Positions 1 through 14,225 of a stretch of 64,000 nucleotides of DNA are shown here, in pieces. The stretch is taken from NCBI GenBank assembly GCA_029582265.1, contig CM055823.1:3658001-3722000 (forward strand). Reading direction: 5' to 3'. The DNA comes from Zoroaster sp. YZ-2022. Its lineage: Eukaryota > Echinodermata > Asteroidea > Forcipulatida > Zoroasteridae. Within the stretch, counting starts at the first letter, position 1, and the number at the start of each line of letters is the position of its first letter. Both the position numbers and the translations under genes were made by a program. The notes below the pieces were generated by a model. It worked only from the letters and a program-made list of their open reading frames with translations, was not told the DNA's origin and ran no database searches.

Positions 1-3000
1 AAAAACATGATCACTCGGTATAAAACCGCCCAAGCCTACTTGCGCCATCACTCTAAAAGACTATGCATAGGCCTACATGTAGTATATATGTAGTATATAA
101 TTAGATGCGATGCGAATGCGCACAATAAACAAACTTTTAAAATTGTTTACATTATATTTGAAAGCATGAACATTTTCAATATTGGTATTGTGCCAAGCTA
201 AATTTATAACACTTGTTGACTTTAGTATTACATGTACATCTATTATCACCACGCTACAATAAGGGAAAATATATTAATTTCATGGATGTATAACTGGTAA
301 CATTATATTAGAGTTCTGGTGTTTCTAGATTTGATAATATAAGTGGCCGTTACGTAAGTCCAAAGTAAAGCTATTTCAGCCACCTTGCACATTCCTTCAT
401 CTGGTGAGCACCATTCCAAGATGACCTCAGCAGTGTAGGCTCTGGTCAGGGTATGTGTATGTCCAAATATGGATGACCACTCTACATCGATTTGCTTAGG
501 ACAGCTCTCTTTCTCAAACCAACCAAACATATTATTGTATTGTCTAATTATTCAAAATGTATCATTCATAAGGATGAAACAAGTCCTTCTAAGGTTATGA
601 TCTTATAAGAAGTGTTCATAAATTTGTATATAAACCTTAGAATTCTTAGTGAGGGCAGAGAATGCCTCCACCATCCGACATGTATTAAACTGTATCATCA
701 CCGTAAACTCCGTCTCAACTTGTATCTTTGCTTATCGTCTGTACTGCATATAGCCTAACTGGTTATACTATACCATCAAATAATTTTAACAAATATTTAG
801 CCATTCCACTCTTCCCAATTTCTGGAGCCACAGTACCCTTATAAACATTAGCACAATTACAAATTAGTTTAATAGACTTGACAATAAACACTAAACAATG
901 TTGTTTTGATGTACGTGTAATGATTGAAAGATTTTGAGAGGACAACATTTTGATGACTAGAAAAGTTATGTCCACAGGAAAACAACACATTTCAGTACAT
1001 ATACATATGATTTGTATCTGCAAATTGTTTATATTCAATCTAACATGGAATTTGGAAAAGAGTTAGTCTTTCCAATAAACAGTTTGGCATACATATTTAG
1101 GGAAGAGTGATACTATCGACAGCTTTACACCACTGAGTATTTCAACCATTTGGTTATTTTTGAAAGACCATTTGGATACAAGTACCTTTATATCTATAAT
1201 TTGTAATGGACTCTCCTTTCTGTACCTCTCAGTACACCCAATGACATTGTTATATTCCTCTGTCTTATTATTATTAATAGAGTCAAAGCACTATCAGCAG
1301 AAGCAAGCTACTGACCTACATGTTGTAGCCTAATTTCTAATCCTAATTCACATTGGAATACAGTCATCTCATTATTTCTTCATACCGCTCTTCATTTCAT
1401 GTGCAATCACTGTGCTAGCATTCACATGAAATGTGTCTTGATTGGCTGATAAATTTTAAAAATCTAAATTCCTGAAATTAATAGAATATAAATAAAATTG
1501 TTCATTACAGAAATGTACAATTTGTGGAACAAACCTGTTCTCAAATAGCTGCTCTCTTATCAGGTTTTCATATATTTGATTCTGCAAATTGTTGATGTCA
1601 CCCTTTATGGCATACTGCATTTTGTCCTCATAATCATTATTATTTTTACCAAATTACCAAGAATCAAGGTTTTAGCTTATAGCTATAAAATCAATTCTTG
1701 TTAAAATTTAAAATTTGATATGGAATTTTTTCAGGAGCAGTTCAAAAAATAATGACATGTTTTCCATTATTTTCAATAGCACAGCTGACCCATTTTAAAA
1801 TGCCAGAAAAATAATAAAACAAATCATAAAGAAATCTAAGTTATAATACATGCAAGAATGTATTCGAAGAATCATGATGAAAATTGTAAATTAATTTTCA
1901 GATGGAACTTTTACATACATTACAAGTAAGCACGGGCTCGGTGACAAACTTTAATGAGCTATATGACATCATCATCATTTACATAAGCTAATTACAGCGC
2001 GCAGTGGTTTGGGAACTAATGAATATTCATTTAATGATCACGCAGTGAACGGTGACCTCCTCGCGTCGATTAGCCAATCAGCATGCAGTACTGTGAAGAT
2101 TGACGCGGCGCACAACTGTGTCTTAGAATGCAGTCGATCAACTTCGGTGGTCTGTGAATATTACATAGGTACATACAGTAAAATATGAAATTTCATTCAA
2201 ACTTTGTTTGAATATTCATTAGGTCAACAACAACTAACAGCTGCGCAGTTACTTTATGAATGAACTACCTGAGTGAACAGCAAATAGACCGCCCACTGGA
2301 GACCATGTAGGCCTAGGGAGCGTCTTACCGCACCGCGAACACGTGGATTGTTAATGTTCGTGTGTGACGAGGTCAGTGTGCTGAAGTGCAAAGTTGTCGT
2401 TTGAATTCGACGGGTACAAATTTGTACATAATTATGTCATATGTACAATTTTTCCAAAAGCAGAAATATTGGGTTTCTACAGCAAGTAGACAAACTAAAT
2501 TTGCATGGGTACAGTTAATAAGTCCAGTACCTGTTTCTTTTGGGAGCATGGGTTTCATAAAATAGAGGGTATAGGCTATACTTGTCTGTGTGCGTAATGC
2601 GTGTGTATTTCAACTGGTGTTTGTATTTATGAGAGATGTCCGTTTACTTATTGTAATGAAAAGTAAAAGTGCACCGTATTCGTAAAAAACATGAATGACG
2701 GGACAGATTTAGAGGAAACTTACTTGGTGTAAAGTTGATGAGGGTATCAAATTATCCCTTGAAATATTTGTCAGGGGTGCTATTATTTCAGTAATAATTA
2801 ATCATAATAAATCAAAAATTGGAATCACTAAATTTTTGAAACTTGTATCTCTTGATTCTTATAAAGTACATATATGAATACATGTACAATATAAATACAT
2901 TTTTACCAAAACTGTAAAAAATATACACTGTAAAGATGCTGATATGAATAACAAAAAGTGGCCAGATGGCAACTTTTTGGTCCATGTGTTTTCTGTAATT

Positions 3001-3240
3001 GTGGATGCTTTTCAAACTTTTTCCTGACTTAAAATTGCCAACATATAACGGCTCAATCACGCCCGTAATAATACGGACGATAAGCAATTTATCGGCTCAT
3101 CATGAGCAACAGAATGAGCAACAACCAACAAAATTGAGGTCATGCACTCCCAATGCAAATTAGCTTATAAATATTGTTTATTGACAACAGTACAGACGAA
3201 ATACTACTCTGAGAGCTCCGATTGTGCTAAGTAACATGGG
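1..3240. other. AT-rich flank, no confident gene
   Basis: No gene is supported apart from one weak exon candidate at 303-530. Positions 1-40 read on the minus strand contain GTAGGCTTGGGCG, the same head sequence as the repeat at 61200-61260, so the extreme left edge is probably a dispersed repeat. Around 2040-2350 CpG content rises and there is an AGCCAATCAG (CCAAT-type) site near 2070. This could be a promoter or CpG-rich patch, but no coding start follows it. The remainder is AT-rich with no long open frame. Confidence 0.5.
303..530 (-). CDS. Possible coding exon, unknown product
   Basis: A 75-codon open frame on the minus strand has non-repetitive, protein-like composition: FGWFEKESCPKQ near the start, then a Trp/Cys/Glu-rich middle (ILEWCSPDEGMCK). 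It does not look like the low-complexity frames elsewhere in the window. I do not recognise the family. A GT within CTTACGTAACGG near the 3' end could be a splice donor, but no clear acceptor precedes the ATG. It could be a real exon, a repeat-derived frame or chance. Confidence 0.22.
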   Translation of the reverse strand: MFGWFEKESCPKQIDVEWSSIFGHTHTLTRAYTAEVILEWCSPDEGMCKVAEIALLWTYVTATYIIKSRNTRTLI

Positions 3241-3264
3241 GTTTATACACAGTTGTATTTAAAA

Positions 3265-3360
3265 ATGGCGGCCCATGAAACTCACAACAATCGATGCGCA
3301 ACGACGTACGCTACTTTCTTGAATTATGACGTGGCAGTGCTGATGGAGATGATGATGTGA
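3265..3360 (+). CDS. Possible short first exon with strong start context
   Basis: AAAATGGCGGCC is a near-ideal metazoan initiation context and lies in a locally GC-richer, CpG-containing patch (3260-3560). The frame runs 31 codons from the ATG to TGA at 3358-3360. It contains potential GT donors, for example GACGTGGC near 3328. There is no recognisable domain. It could be a first exon, an upstream ORF of a transcript or coincidence; overlapping minus-strand frames are equally uninformative. Confidence 0.2.
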   Translation: MAAHETHNNRCATTYATFLNYDVAVLMEMMM

Positions 3361-3599
3361 CAATGTTGACTTTGAACACCCTGACATGACGGAAGTTTTG
3401 ATTTTCAGGGTAAAAACGACAGTTAAAGCTCTGAATCTGAGGTCGTATTTTTTGACCGATTGCGATAGCGGTATAGTGATAGCCCCATATATACATGGCA
3501 CCATGACGCGACCGTGCCCAAGCAATGTCCCCAGACAAATTGTGCTCATTATAGGACCGCAATTGGGCGAGTAACAACAGCAAAATTTAGATGTTACAA

Positions 3600-4888
<1,289 letters not shown>

Positions 4889-4984
4889 TATATAATTTGC
4901 GTCGGTCCAAGGAAAAACCTGACAAATGTGTCAGCTATGGTAAGTAATCCTTGGGACGGTAAGTACTACTAATCTTTCTGAAAT

Positions 4985-7977
4985 TAACGATCTTGTCTTT
5001 GCAGGTGCAGTTGTAAGGAGAGAGATCAGGGTAAAATCTTCACATTCACAATCACAACATAAAGATAAAAAACCCTTTGGGTGGAAACGCAGGCTTGAGG
5101 CAAATTAACGAGTTACGCAAAGATCTCAGTAGAATAGAGCAAATGGATAGAGGTGCATGAAAGATTCAGATATGGGGAACAGATTAATAAAGAAGTATCA
5201 AGTAAAGGAAGGGATGAGTGTAGTTAGGGAAATAAAGCAAAGGTTAAAGGCAAGGCTGCGAAAGTAAAGAGGTACGATGACAGAGGTCGGCAGTTTCATC
5301 AAAATCGCCTGTTAAATACAAATCAACGTCAATTATTAAAGAAATGGAGGGGAAATGTGACAACCCCAAGTGGGCCCAAACCAGCAGAGGCAAGGAATTT
5401 CTGGGTGCCTTTGGGATCGGCTGGTGATCATAACAGAAAAAGAATGGTTACCCGACGTGAAAGACGAGTTAAAGAATTCAACAAAAAGAGGTTTCAGATT
5501 GATGTGAGCAAGGTGAAGAAACAGTTGAGGAAAGTGCCGAATTGGAAAGCCAGGACCAGACCAAAGTGCAGGGATTGGCTAAAGAACTTAGTAGTCTTCA
5601 CGAAAGAATAGCCCAGCAGCTGCAACAATGTAGTGCGTGGCAACGTTCCGACGTGGATGACTGCTGCAAACGGTTCTCATCATGAAGGACATTAAGAAGG
5701 GTAACGTTGCAAGCTTTCGACCTATTACATGTCTACCCATGATGTATAAACTCTGACCGGTATCATTGCAGAAGATCTGTATAACATAGAAGATCAGCAG
5801 TTATTTCCAGATGAGCAGAAAGGATGCAAGAAGCGGTCAAGGGGAACAAAAGACCAACTCATCATTGATAAGACGGTGCTAAGGACTGTGGAACGGGAAA
5901 ACTAATCTGCCAAGGCATGGATGATTACAAGAAGGGCATCGACATGGTATCACACTCGTGGATTATGGAATTTTGGATATGATGGGAAGCTGATGCAATG
6001 AAGTGTCTTCTGGGTGAAACATGAAATGGAGAACAAATGGATGGCCAGTGATCAGTGGCGGACCGTCAGGGGGCTGGGGGCACCGTCCCCGGCCGGAGGG
6101 CGGACCCCCTCCCAAAAATTTTTTTTTTTTTTTTTTTTACATTCTGGTGGAGGGGGGGGGGGGTGGGGGTGGTTGGGGACCGGCCGAGCTGGAACTTACA
6201 CAAATCAACCGGGCCCTTTCTTTATTTGAGCTCCCTAAACTGAAGTGTAATCATGACGGGTCTCTCGGAAATCACGTGTGGTTGGGAATGATGCCGGGGG
6301 GGCGACCGTGCGCTCTGCCCCGGCCCGCGTAACTTGTTCCCTACTCCATGAATGTCTTGGTAAGGTAAATATCAGACGGTATTTCAGGGCGATTCTCTGT
6401 CTCCACTGTTTTTTTGTTTTGGCGCTTTTCCCTTTTGACGATGATTTTGCGGAAGGTTGTGCGGATACGAGATGACAAAGGGATGGATGGGATTAATCAT
6501 CTGCTCTTCATGGACGACCTAAGTTGTTGCGAAGAACGAGAAGAGATTGATTCCTGGTGCAGACTGGGATCTTCAGCGATGACATCGGCATGAAGTTTGG
6601 TCTGGAGAAAAAGTGCTGCGATGCCCATGAAGAGGGGTAAAGGTACATTCGGATGAATTACTTTCCCAGATGGGACACATTTAGAAGTTGGGTGAAGAAG
6701 AAAATTATAAGTATCTTGGAGTGCTTGAAGCAGATCACATGCGAGGAATCAAAAGGGGGCTTAGAAATAGTATATAAGACAGTGAAGAAGTGTTTGAAAT
6801 CCAAGCTGAATGGAGGAATATGATAAAGACGATCAACACTTGGGCTGTGTCGCTTTATGAGATACAGTGTGGAATTGTCGAGTGGACTAAGGCAGATCTA
6901 GATGTTGCTGACAGGAAAACGAGGGAAAATGATGACGATGTACGGTATGTTACATCCTCGGTCGATGTCAGCAGACTCTATCTACCGAGGGCAGAGGCGG
7001 GAAAAGGGGTTTCTAGTTCAGACAGCGTTAACATCGAGGGAAAGGGGCTGCAGTGTCATGTAAGTAGTACTCGGGAAAAGTTGTTGAAGGTTGCCCGAAA
7101 TACATGAAGGCGAACGAATTGGGTCCAAGGAATATAAGAATCAAAGAAGAAGAAGAACACGAGATTGGCAGGAAAAACCATTCGGCCTCAGATGTACCGA
7201 AAGTGGCAAGTAGCAAGAAATTGGAATGGTTGAGGAGAGGGGAACTAAAGAAAACCGAGGGGCTGATTACTGCAGCAAGACCAGTCTCTGCCGACGAATG
7301 TGATGAAGCAAGGATCGGGAAATCAGACGTCTCTTCAATGTCAGAATGTCCCAAAGCGGCGGGGAAAAATGTATTTCACATTGTCAGCAATGCAGAGTGC
7401 ATGCTCAGACAGAGTACAAAGGCAACACAAGTTGGCCAAGGTGATCCATTGGGATCGTGTAAAATACAGTGTCAAGGTGCAATCAAATGGTAGACCATGT
7501 GCCCGAAAAGGTTGAAGAAACGGACCATGTCAAGATTCTGGGACTTCAACATCCAGACAGATCATGTTATAAACATAGACGGCCGGAATGTTGTGTCTTG
7601 GATAACATGAGAAGATGTGTCATCTTTTTGATATAGCTGTGGTGATATTAGAGTAAACTTCGAAGGAGAGAAAGTACAGAAATATCAGGTTGAGAGAACT
7701 CCGAAGCTGTGGCAAGTCAAGGTCAAGGTTATTCCTGTGGTGGTGGGAGCACTGGGGGCAATTCCGAATGCATTGGGGAAACATCTCAAGGAGATGAACA
7801 TCTGTTAGAGTAGGTTACTACAGAAGGTGGCACTCTTAAAGGGGCACAAGATTCTGCGAAAGACACTCGAGATCTAAGGCTAGGGGCGAAACTTGACTCA
7901 GTGTAACCGCGAAAGGAAAACAAGATCTTTCTTTTATGTTGTAATGCGAATAATAATAATAATAATAATAATAATAA
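4985..7977 (+). mobile_element. Decayed non-LTR retrotransposon (FMDD-box RT family)
   Basis: Conceptual translation with many frame changes gives a recognisable reverse-transcriptase polyprotein. The N-terminal part includes KEFNKKRFQIDVSKVKKQL near 5480-5520. The RT region includes motifs around 5720-5990 (FRPITCLPMMYKL-like, DYKKGIDMV) and a GIFQGDSLSP-like block near 6380-6410. The catalytic box reads LLFMDDL near 6500-6520, an F-M-D-D variant of the usual YADD. Further matches are NTWAVSL (about 6836-6857), EWTKADLDVADRKTR (about 6880-6925) and LYLPRAEAGKG (about 6975-7010). The C-terminus near 7540-7870 resembles a restriction-like endonuclease region but is too damaged to show a catalytic set. 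At least ten frameshifts or stops are needed to read it, so it is a pseudogene. The 3' end carries an (AAT)n tail at about 7949-7977. Clade assignment (restriction-like-endonuclease type versus other) is inference. Confidence 0.72.
6053..6335. mobile_element. Possible hAT-type insert inside the FMDD-box element
   Basis: Between the RT segments the sequence switches to a GC-rich stretch beginning CAGTGGCGGACC. It contains a T18-type run, a G-rich run and CCCCGGCC blocks, unlike the flanking retrotransposon. CAGTGGCGG is the terminal motif of the better-defined hAT-like MITE at 40884-41073. I cannot find the opposite terminus or a target duplication, so the right boundary is only where RT-like coding resumes. 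Confidence 0.35.
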
Positions 7978-8127
7978 AGTTTTTTAGGCTTGCATGGTGG
8001 AATATCGATATCGTTTCGGTTTGCGGTAACACCTGTGTTTATCTCCCAAATAACGTGAAGCTGAGATACAGGTTCTGAAAGAACCGTATCTGAAAGAACG
8101 GACTCGAAACAAGTTGAAACGAAGTTA

Positions 8128-8470
8128 CACCCAAAGGACAGACATGATCCCAGCCGTCAAGCTGGGGTCTACGAATTTCCTTGGCTTGGGAAAGTGTACA
8201 TTGGCGAGACCGGCAGAGACCTGACCAGGCTCAAGGAACACAAGGCCCACGGCCGCAGAGGGAATGTGACAAATTTGCGATCATCAAACCCACGATTGGA
8301 CCATATCATTGACTGGCAGAATCAAAGATCATAGCCCGGAAAAGCACTGTACACCCGTCGTATCAGAGAGGCTATTGAGATTCATAAACATGACACTGTC
8401 CCCAGGACATCGCTTTCATCAGCAACATTTGGCATTCAATCCTACCATCCACCAACACCCACCCCACTGT
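8128..8470 (+). pseudogene. GIY-YIG endonuclease domain of a Penelope-like element
   Basis: The frame reads HPKDRHDPSRQAGVYEFP and then KVYIGETGRDLTRLKEHK. This gives the GVY...VYIGET..GR.L..R core of Penelope-type GIY-YIG endonucleases, including the active-site Arg region and the downstream EHK. After a short gap it continues LYTRRIREAIEIHKHDTVP, the usual C-terminal block. In active elements this domain nicks target DNA for insertion. An in-frame TAG at 8332-8334 and loss of the Cys-rich linker before KVYIGE (here only WLG) show it is inactive. There is no start codon; it is the 3' part of a longer ORF. Confidence 0.8.
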
Positions 8471-8649
8471 CAACTGATACGCCTCCAGCGAGCAGGCAAC
8501 TCACACAAGCAGGCGGAAACACACACAACAAGAACAATGCCACGGTGGCAACCAATCACAACACATCACACAACAGTAGCACCAATCGGAACACTTCCCA
8601 TTCTACATAATCCCATTAAATACTACTTAAGGAGTTGCATCGGCAAACC

Positions 8650-8939
8650 TCTTCATTCTCCTGAAGAAGATTAGAGCAGGCTAATCGAAACGTTGAGAAT
8701 AACCGTGAAGTCCCTATGGTTCTCCTGAACCATATTAACCCGTAAGTCCCGTGGTTCTCCTAAACCATATTTCTCTTAGCGACAGTAGAGAAAAACGAAG
8801 GTTGCCGAAATTGGTTCTCCCTTGAACCTTTCTCACTTAACGAAGGTTGAGATACGAGTTGTGCGATACGGTTCTTTCGAACCTGTATCTCAGCTTCACG
8901 TTAGTTGAGATAAACACATGGTGTTACCGCAAACCGAAC

Positions 8940-8940
<1 letters not shown>
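8650..8940 (+). repeat. Penelope-like terminus with serial hairpins
   Basis: CTGAAGAAG, a GATTAG/CTAATC stem and GAAACG are followed by four short hairpins built on GGTTCTnnnnGAACC: 8716-8733, 8751-8768, 8812-8828 and 8868-8886. Between them are stems such as TTTCTC...GAGAAA. The last block is inverted-repeated at 8012-8090. The CTGANGA / stem / GAAA order is the core layout of hammerhead ribozymes, which are known from Penelope-like terminal repeats. Here an extra A lies between core and stem and no convincing cleavage site is seen, so any ribozyme is probably degenerate. Confidence 0.5.
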
Positions 8941-9152
<212 letters not shown>

Positions 9153-9685
9153 GATTTGATGGCCGCATATCCACCCTGCTAGGGCGCTCAAGGCGCGAAA
9201 CAAATAAAAACATGAATACAAACAATCTACAATGATAGCATAGGGGAAATATGTACTGAGATACTGTACCTACAATGCAATTACAAATATACATCATCTT
9301 TGAAGAATTGTGACATAAGATGAGTTTTAAGCATCGTCTTAAATCTAGTTATACTATGACAAGATTTGAGTTTAGTTGGAAGATGATTCCAGAGTCTCGG
9401 AGCCGCGACAGAAAAGACCTATCACCCAGTTCCGTTTTGAAGTTGGTTCCTTTAGGGTGACGTTGCTGGAGGCAAATTGCGTGATGGAGTGTAGACTTTA
9501 AGCAGTTCAGAAATATAAATTGGACAACTATTAAAGATTTGTGAACAATTAGCATAAGTTTAAAACAATTCTCTGTGAAACAGGAAGCCATCAGTTCTTT
9601 CAAGATTGGCGTGATATGGCATGACTTTCTGGACAAATTTAACACGAGCTGCTTGTTTGTATGCTGAAGACGAGATATTATTGAC
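9153..9685 (-). mobile_element. 5'-truncated CR1/L2-like LINE
   Basis: Minus-strand translation gives LSRKSCHITPILKEL and KLMLIVHKSL and then, across frameshifts, PKGTNFKTELGDRSF. These match, in order, the C-terminal part of the longer element at 56441-58411. The 3' non-coding end (GCGCCTTGAGCGCC and GGTGGATATG, with small changes) also matches. Homology begins abruptly at about 9685, the 5' truncation typical of LINEs. Internal indels make it non-functional. Confidence 0.85.
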
Positions 9686-9689
9686 AACA

Positions 9690-12200
9690 GAAGCAATATA
9701 CAGTATGTTGTATCAAGGTTAAATTATGATTTTGTTATATAAACAGGGATTACAAAGCATTATGGTAATATATTATGCCTGACATATTCTGACATAAACA
9801 AACCACTTGTTTATCATACAGTGCATATTGAAAACTTTCAAGCAATAACTTGCAGATTTATTGATATTTATTCTGAGGAACGATAAACACAGTTTATATT
9901 TGCATGGTGCAATGCATTATGGGTAATCCCAAGATGATCCCCATGTCAATATTCCACCAGTGAGTCATAACCTTTATTTTGATACCTTACTCTTCAATTG
10001 GCAAAGATAAACAAATTATTCATTATTTCCACACTTGACCTTGATTGTTTACAGTATCAAATTACAATAATAAAAACAATTCCGTCCATACATGTGAAAT
10101 TCCTGGTAGAAAGAGTTAATAACTAAAAAATGAGCACAGATGTTTGAATCATCTTGTTATTTTCACCACATTATGTAGGTTACACTTGAGGCTGAATTTT
10201 ACATCTTTCACTTACAGTGATATGTAGTTTACACAAGGCTGAATTTGGCATCTTTCACTTTCACTGAATAATCAAGGTTGTTATGCATTCATACTTCATG
10301 GATAAATAAATATGCATTTCGAAGAAAGTTTCAGCTCAAGTGATTTAATTGTGTAATTTGTGACATATAGATAGGCTATTACTGAGGCTGATACAGGGTA
10401 TATAGTGTATTTATATTGAAATCCTCAGAGAGGATACATTGAAGCATCATGACTAGACAAATAAAATGCGTAAGCCTACCCTCCTAGGAAGTCAAGTGAT
10501 TCATAAAGACTCTCTCATGACCTGCTCCATCATTTTTAGCAAGAAAAGTGTTCAATCTATTCTGTAATATCACAGAGCAAGCTTGCTCTATGGTAAGATG
10601 CTGATTGGTAGGGGAATTGAAGAAGATTGCTTTTTGTCTCAGGTTACAAAATGCTTGGATGCAGTGGCATATATATGCACAGGAGGCAGGGGAATCTTGC
10701 TTCCATACCCTCCACCTCAAAAACACTCACCAAAATGATATAACAAAATAAATTATGTGTGTTACATGTAGCATACACATTGCATGAATTAGAAAAATAT
10801 AACAAGGTAACATCTGCATTGATCCATTTCATGAGGTGCTTCTGAAATGGATCAGTTCAGAATCTTATAGTCTTTTGTTTTATGGTATTGCCTCAGACAA
10901 CCTGAAGGACTCCTGAGCTTCCAAAAAAACATTATTATCTCAAATTTACATGTACATGTATACATAAGTGGCATATTGTGCACACTGGTACGATCAGATA
11001 TATTTTGGAAAACAAATAGTTAATGGTCTCACATTGGACCAGAATATTCTTTATCAAAATTGTTGTGGTTCTAATATATAAAGATGTGATTCTTATATAA
11101 TATTATGGGGATTGGGAAGAATTTTTTGACTTAGTAAATTATTTAAAATCACTAATCAATTTTGATTGAATAAATCACTGAAGAAAACAGTGACTTTGTA
11201 TCAATATATATTTTTCAAATTAAAACATGTTGTCAGATTCTACTTAATTTACAACATCTTTCAATTCATAAATGTCTAACTGCACCAAAATTGTTCTGAG
11301 TTGGGTGATGTACTCGGGGTAAAACTTCCCTGTATTATAAATTTGAAGCCTGTTTAAAAGGCTAGCCACCACTAATTAGTTGGAATGTAGATGGAAAAAA
11401 CATGAAAAAAGTATGTTTGGCTATCGTCTTTATCACTAAAAAGGGCCAGTGAATTCTGGGCACTGGGAAAGGTTTAGAATTATAAATGAAAATTTAGACC
11501 AAAAAGGTATCCATCAATATACCCATATTTTTTTTTGAAATTAATAGGTTTTTTGTTTACCTGATCAGTACACTGCTATTTCCTTATAGAAACATACCAA
11601 ATACGTTTAATTTAGGACTCAAAAATTGTTGTGTATTAGTTAAAGACTTTAAAAAATTTGGAAAATTTTTTTTAAAAACAGAAAAAATCAATGTTTAAAA
11701 AGGGGATTTTAAATAAAAACATGGTAGATACAACTTCAAAACAATATTGTGTACTAAATGCTTTTCCCTTTTCCCTTTTAATTCAGAAATAAACCAATGG
11801 ACATTAACTATAGAGCAGACACAATATGCATCTGTAATGAGCCCTGTACTGTCACACGGTGTAATTTAGTTGAAATTTTTAACCCTCTATTACCTCATGT
11901 GTATTTTGTGTTATTTTTAGTCGGGTTGATATGCTGACGGAATCTGTGGGGATAGGAAATTTTCCCTCATATAATGGATTGACCTCTCATCATTACAGGA
12001 CTGCTCGGGCTTCAGCACAAAATACATCTTAATTACATTCTGTTGGAATAATTTGAATAAATCATTTAAAGGGTCTCATTTAATTGATTTGCTTGATCTG
12101 CTCCCAGACATTTGGGAACTATCTGGAATATCTTTGTAATATTTTGTTTTTATTTGCTGTATAAAATTTAAACATTTAGGGAAAAGTGTTTAGAACTTGT
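9690..12200. other. AT-rich intergenic, no gene
   Basis: No coding region is supported. About 10160-10270 contains two copies of a roughly 57-bp unit (GAGGCTGAATTTTACATCTT / AGGCTGAATTTGGCATCTTT). The segment at 10010-10050 shares a CTTGACCTTGATTGTTTA phrase with 4620. The remainder is AT-rich with poly-T/poly-A runs. Confidence 0.5.
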
Positions 12201-12206
12201 ATATAA

Positions 12207-12817
12207 TGATCTTCAGCTAGGTACGGCCATTTGCCATATGATCTTAAACTAGGGTACATGGCATTTGCCTATGATCTTCAGCTAGGTACATGGCCATTCA
12301 TATGATCTTCACTGGATGGCCATTTGCCATTTAATGATCTTCAGTAGGCGTGGTTGTTGCCATATGATCTTCAGCTAGGGTGCATGGCTATTGCCATAAT
12401 TAGATCTTCATAGGTACATGGCTATTGCCATATGATCTTCAGCTAGGTAATGGCCATTTGCCATATGATCTTCAGCTAGGGTACAGGTTTTGCCATATGA
12501 TCTTCAGCTAGGGTACATGGCCATTTGCCATATGATCTTCATGGGGTACATAATTTATATGATCTTAAACTAGGGTACATGGCCATTTGCCATATGATCT
12601 TCAAGGGTACATAGCTATTTGCCATATGATCTTCAGCTGGGTACATGTTTTTGCCATATGATCTTCAGTGGGGTACATGCTATTTGCCATATGATCTTCA
12701 GCTGGGTATGGCCATTTCCATATGATCTTCAGCTAGGTACATGCTTTTGCCATATGATCTTAAACTGGGTACATGGCTATTGCCATATGGTCTTCAGCTT
12801 GGGTACATGCATTTCCA
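12207..12817. repeat. Degenerate 36-bp minisatellite
   Basis: About 16-17 diverged tandem units carry the core ATATGATCTTCAGCTAGGGT followed by ACATGGCCATTTGCC. Unit length varies from about 33 to 38 bp through many small deletions. The heterogeneity suggests an old array that is no longer being homogenised. The 12619-12909 open frame is an artefact of it. Confidence 0.9.
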
Positions 12818-12829
12818 TATTTATCAACA

Positions 12830-14225
12830 ACTTATTTTTCATTGTGATTTTGTTTAATAATGAACACATGTTATGTTATTATTTGATATTTTGTCCGAAT
12901 ATTGCATAACTGTTTTGATTTAAAATTATTTATTTATTTATTTTAATTTTCACTAGTGATCCTCTGATTTTTGTTTTGTATATATGAACTTTTATATTTT
13001 TGTGAAGGAAACCAAATTGCCTTCTATGAAAAAAATACAAAATAATTGTAAAACACGGTTTAATACAGTGCCTATATTAGTTCATGATGGGACACGTTTA
13101 TAATATGTTTGGAATTTTTTATTTATTTTTTTTTTTAAATTTAATTGTTTGCCTTTATTCTACAAGTGAAACTTTTAAAAAATACCAGTCTGAAATAAAC
13201 CTACAGGATAACCTAAACTGCCCAGGAAACATTTGTATTCAAAAAAAAAAGCTGCAAATACTCACCCAAGATTGCGACTCCGTAGTCGTACATATCCTGT
13301 TTACTATGTCATCAAACTCTCCTGACATGGTTTGTCAGCTCATTAGTTGATGTATTTAGCTAATAGTTGATGTCAAATGCTATCTATAAAGACACGTCTG
13401 ATGCTATATTACCTTCATCCATAATGGTTCAGCTAGTAGGCTGAGAGTCTTCAATGATGCTCTTTCCAAACAACTGTTGGTAAGGTAGCCGCAGAGTCAG
13501 GAAATGTGTGCAATTATCTCCTCTCTGCGTGCCCTGATCTCCTTTATCCCTATAGGCTATACACATGCTGTGTCCATAGCTGTCACAATATTTCTGCAGG
13601 ACAGTTCCATTAAGATTGGATTATCATGGTGAAATGTCACATCCAGAATCTGCATGGGGATTAAGTGAAATGCACAGTCAATAACTTTTTTCATCACAAA
13701 ACCAAGCAAGCTGCGTAGGCATTCATACACGTTTATATATTTTTTACACTTATAGAAAGACAAAACAAAGTTCTGTAAAGCTTTAAACAAATTTTAAAGT
13801 CATTGATGTCACAACCATAACAGGTTGAATTACTAATGATAATTATAACTGAGCATACAATTTCCCGACTGTACTAGGACTGGCAAAACAGTCATTACAA
13901 GTGTATCGTCAATTCAAACACAGGTAAAGCTTTTACCATGCAGAATCATTTTGAAGGTGTTAATTAATTACATTTTCTCCACAGCTCCAGACAAGATTTT
14001 GTAATGCAGAGAGTATTTCATTATCTATCATTAGTCAGTTTTTTCTGTGCTTATAGTAATATAAGAATAAAGATTAAAAATGAATCTGTTTTATTAGGTT
14101 TTTTGGGGTTTATCCGAACACCTCCTTGAATTTTTCCTTTTAGCATCTTCTTTTGCATCTCTGGGTTTCAAAGTTCAAAAACACCTTAACACTTACTACA
14201 CATTAGACTTAACATGTAGTTGTAT
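12830..14225. other. AT-rich intergenic, no gene
   Basis: No convincing gene, RNA or mobile element is visible. Several short open frames are present but have no domain-like composition. Confidence 0.5.
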
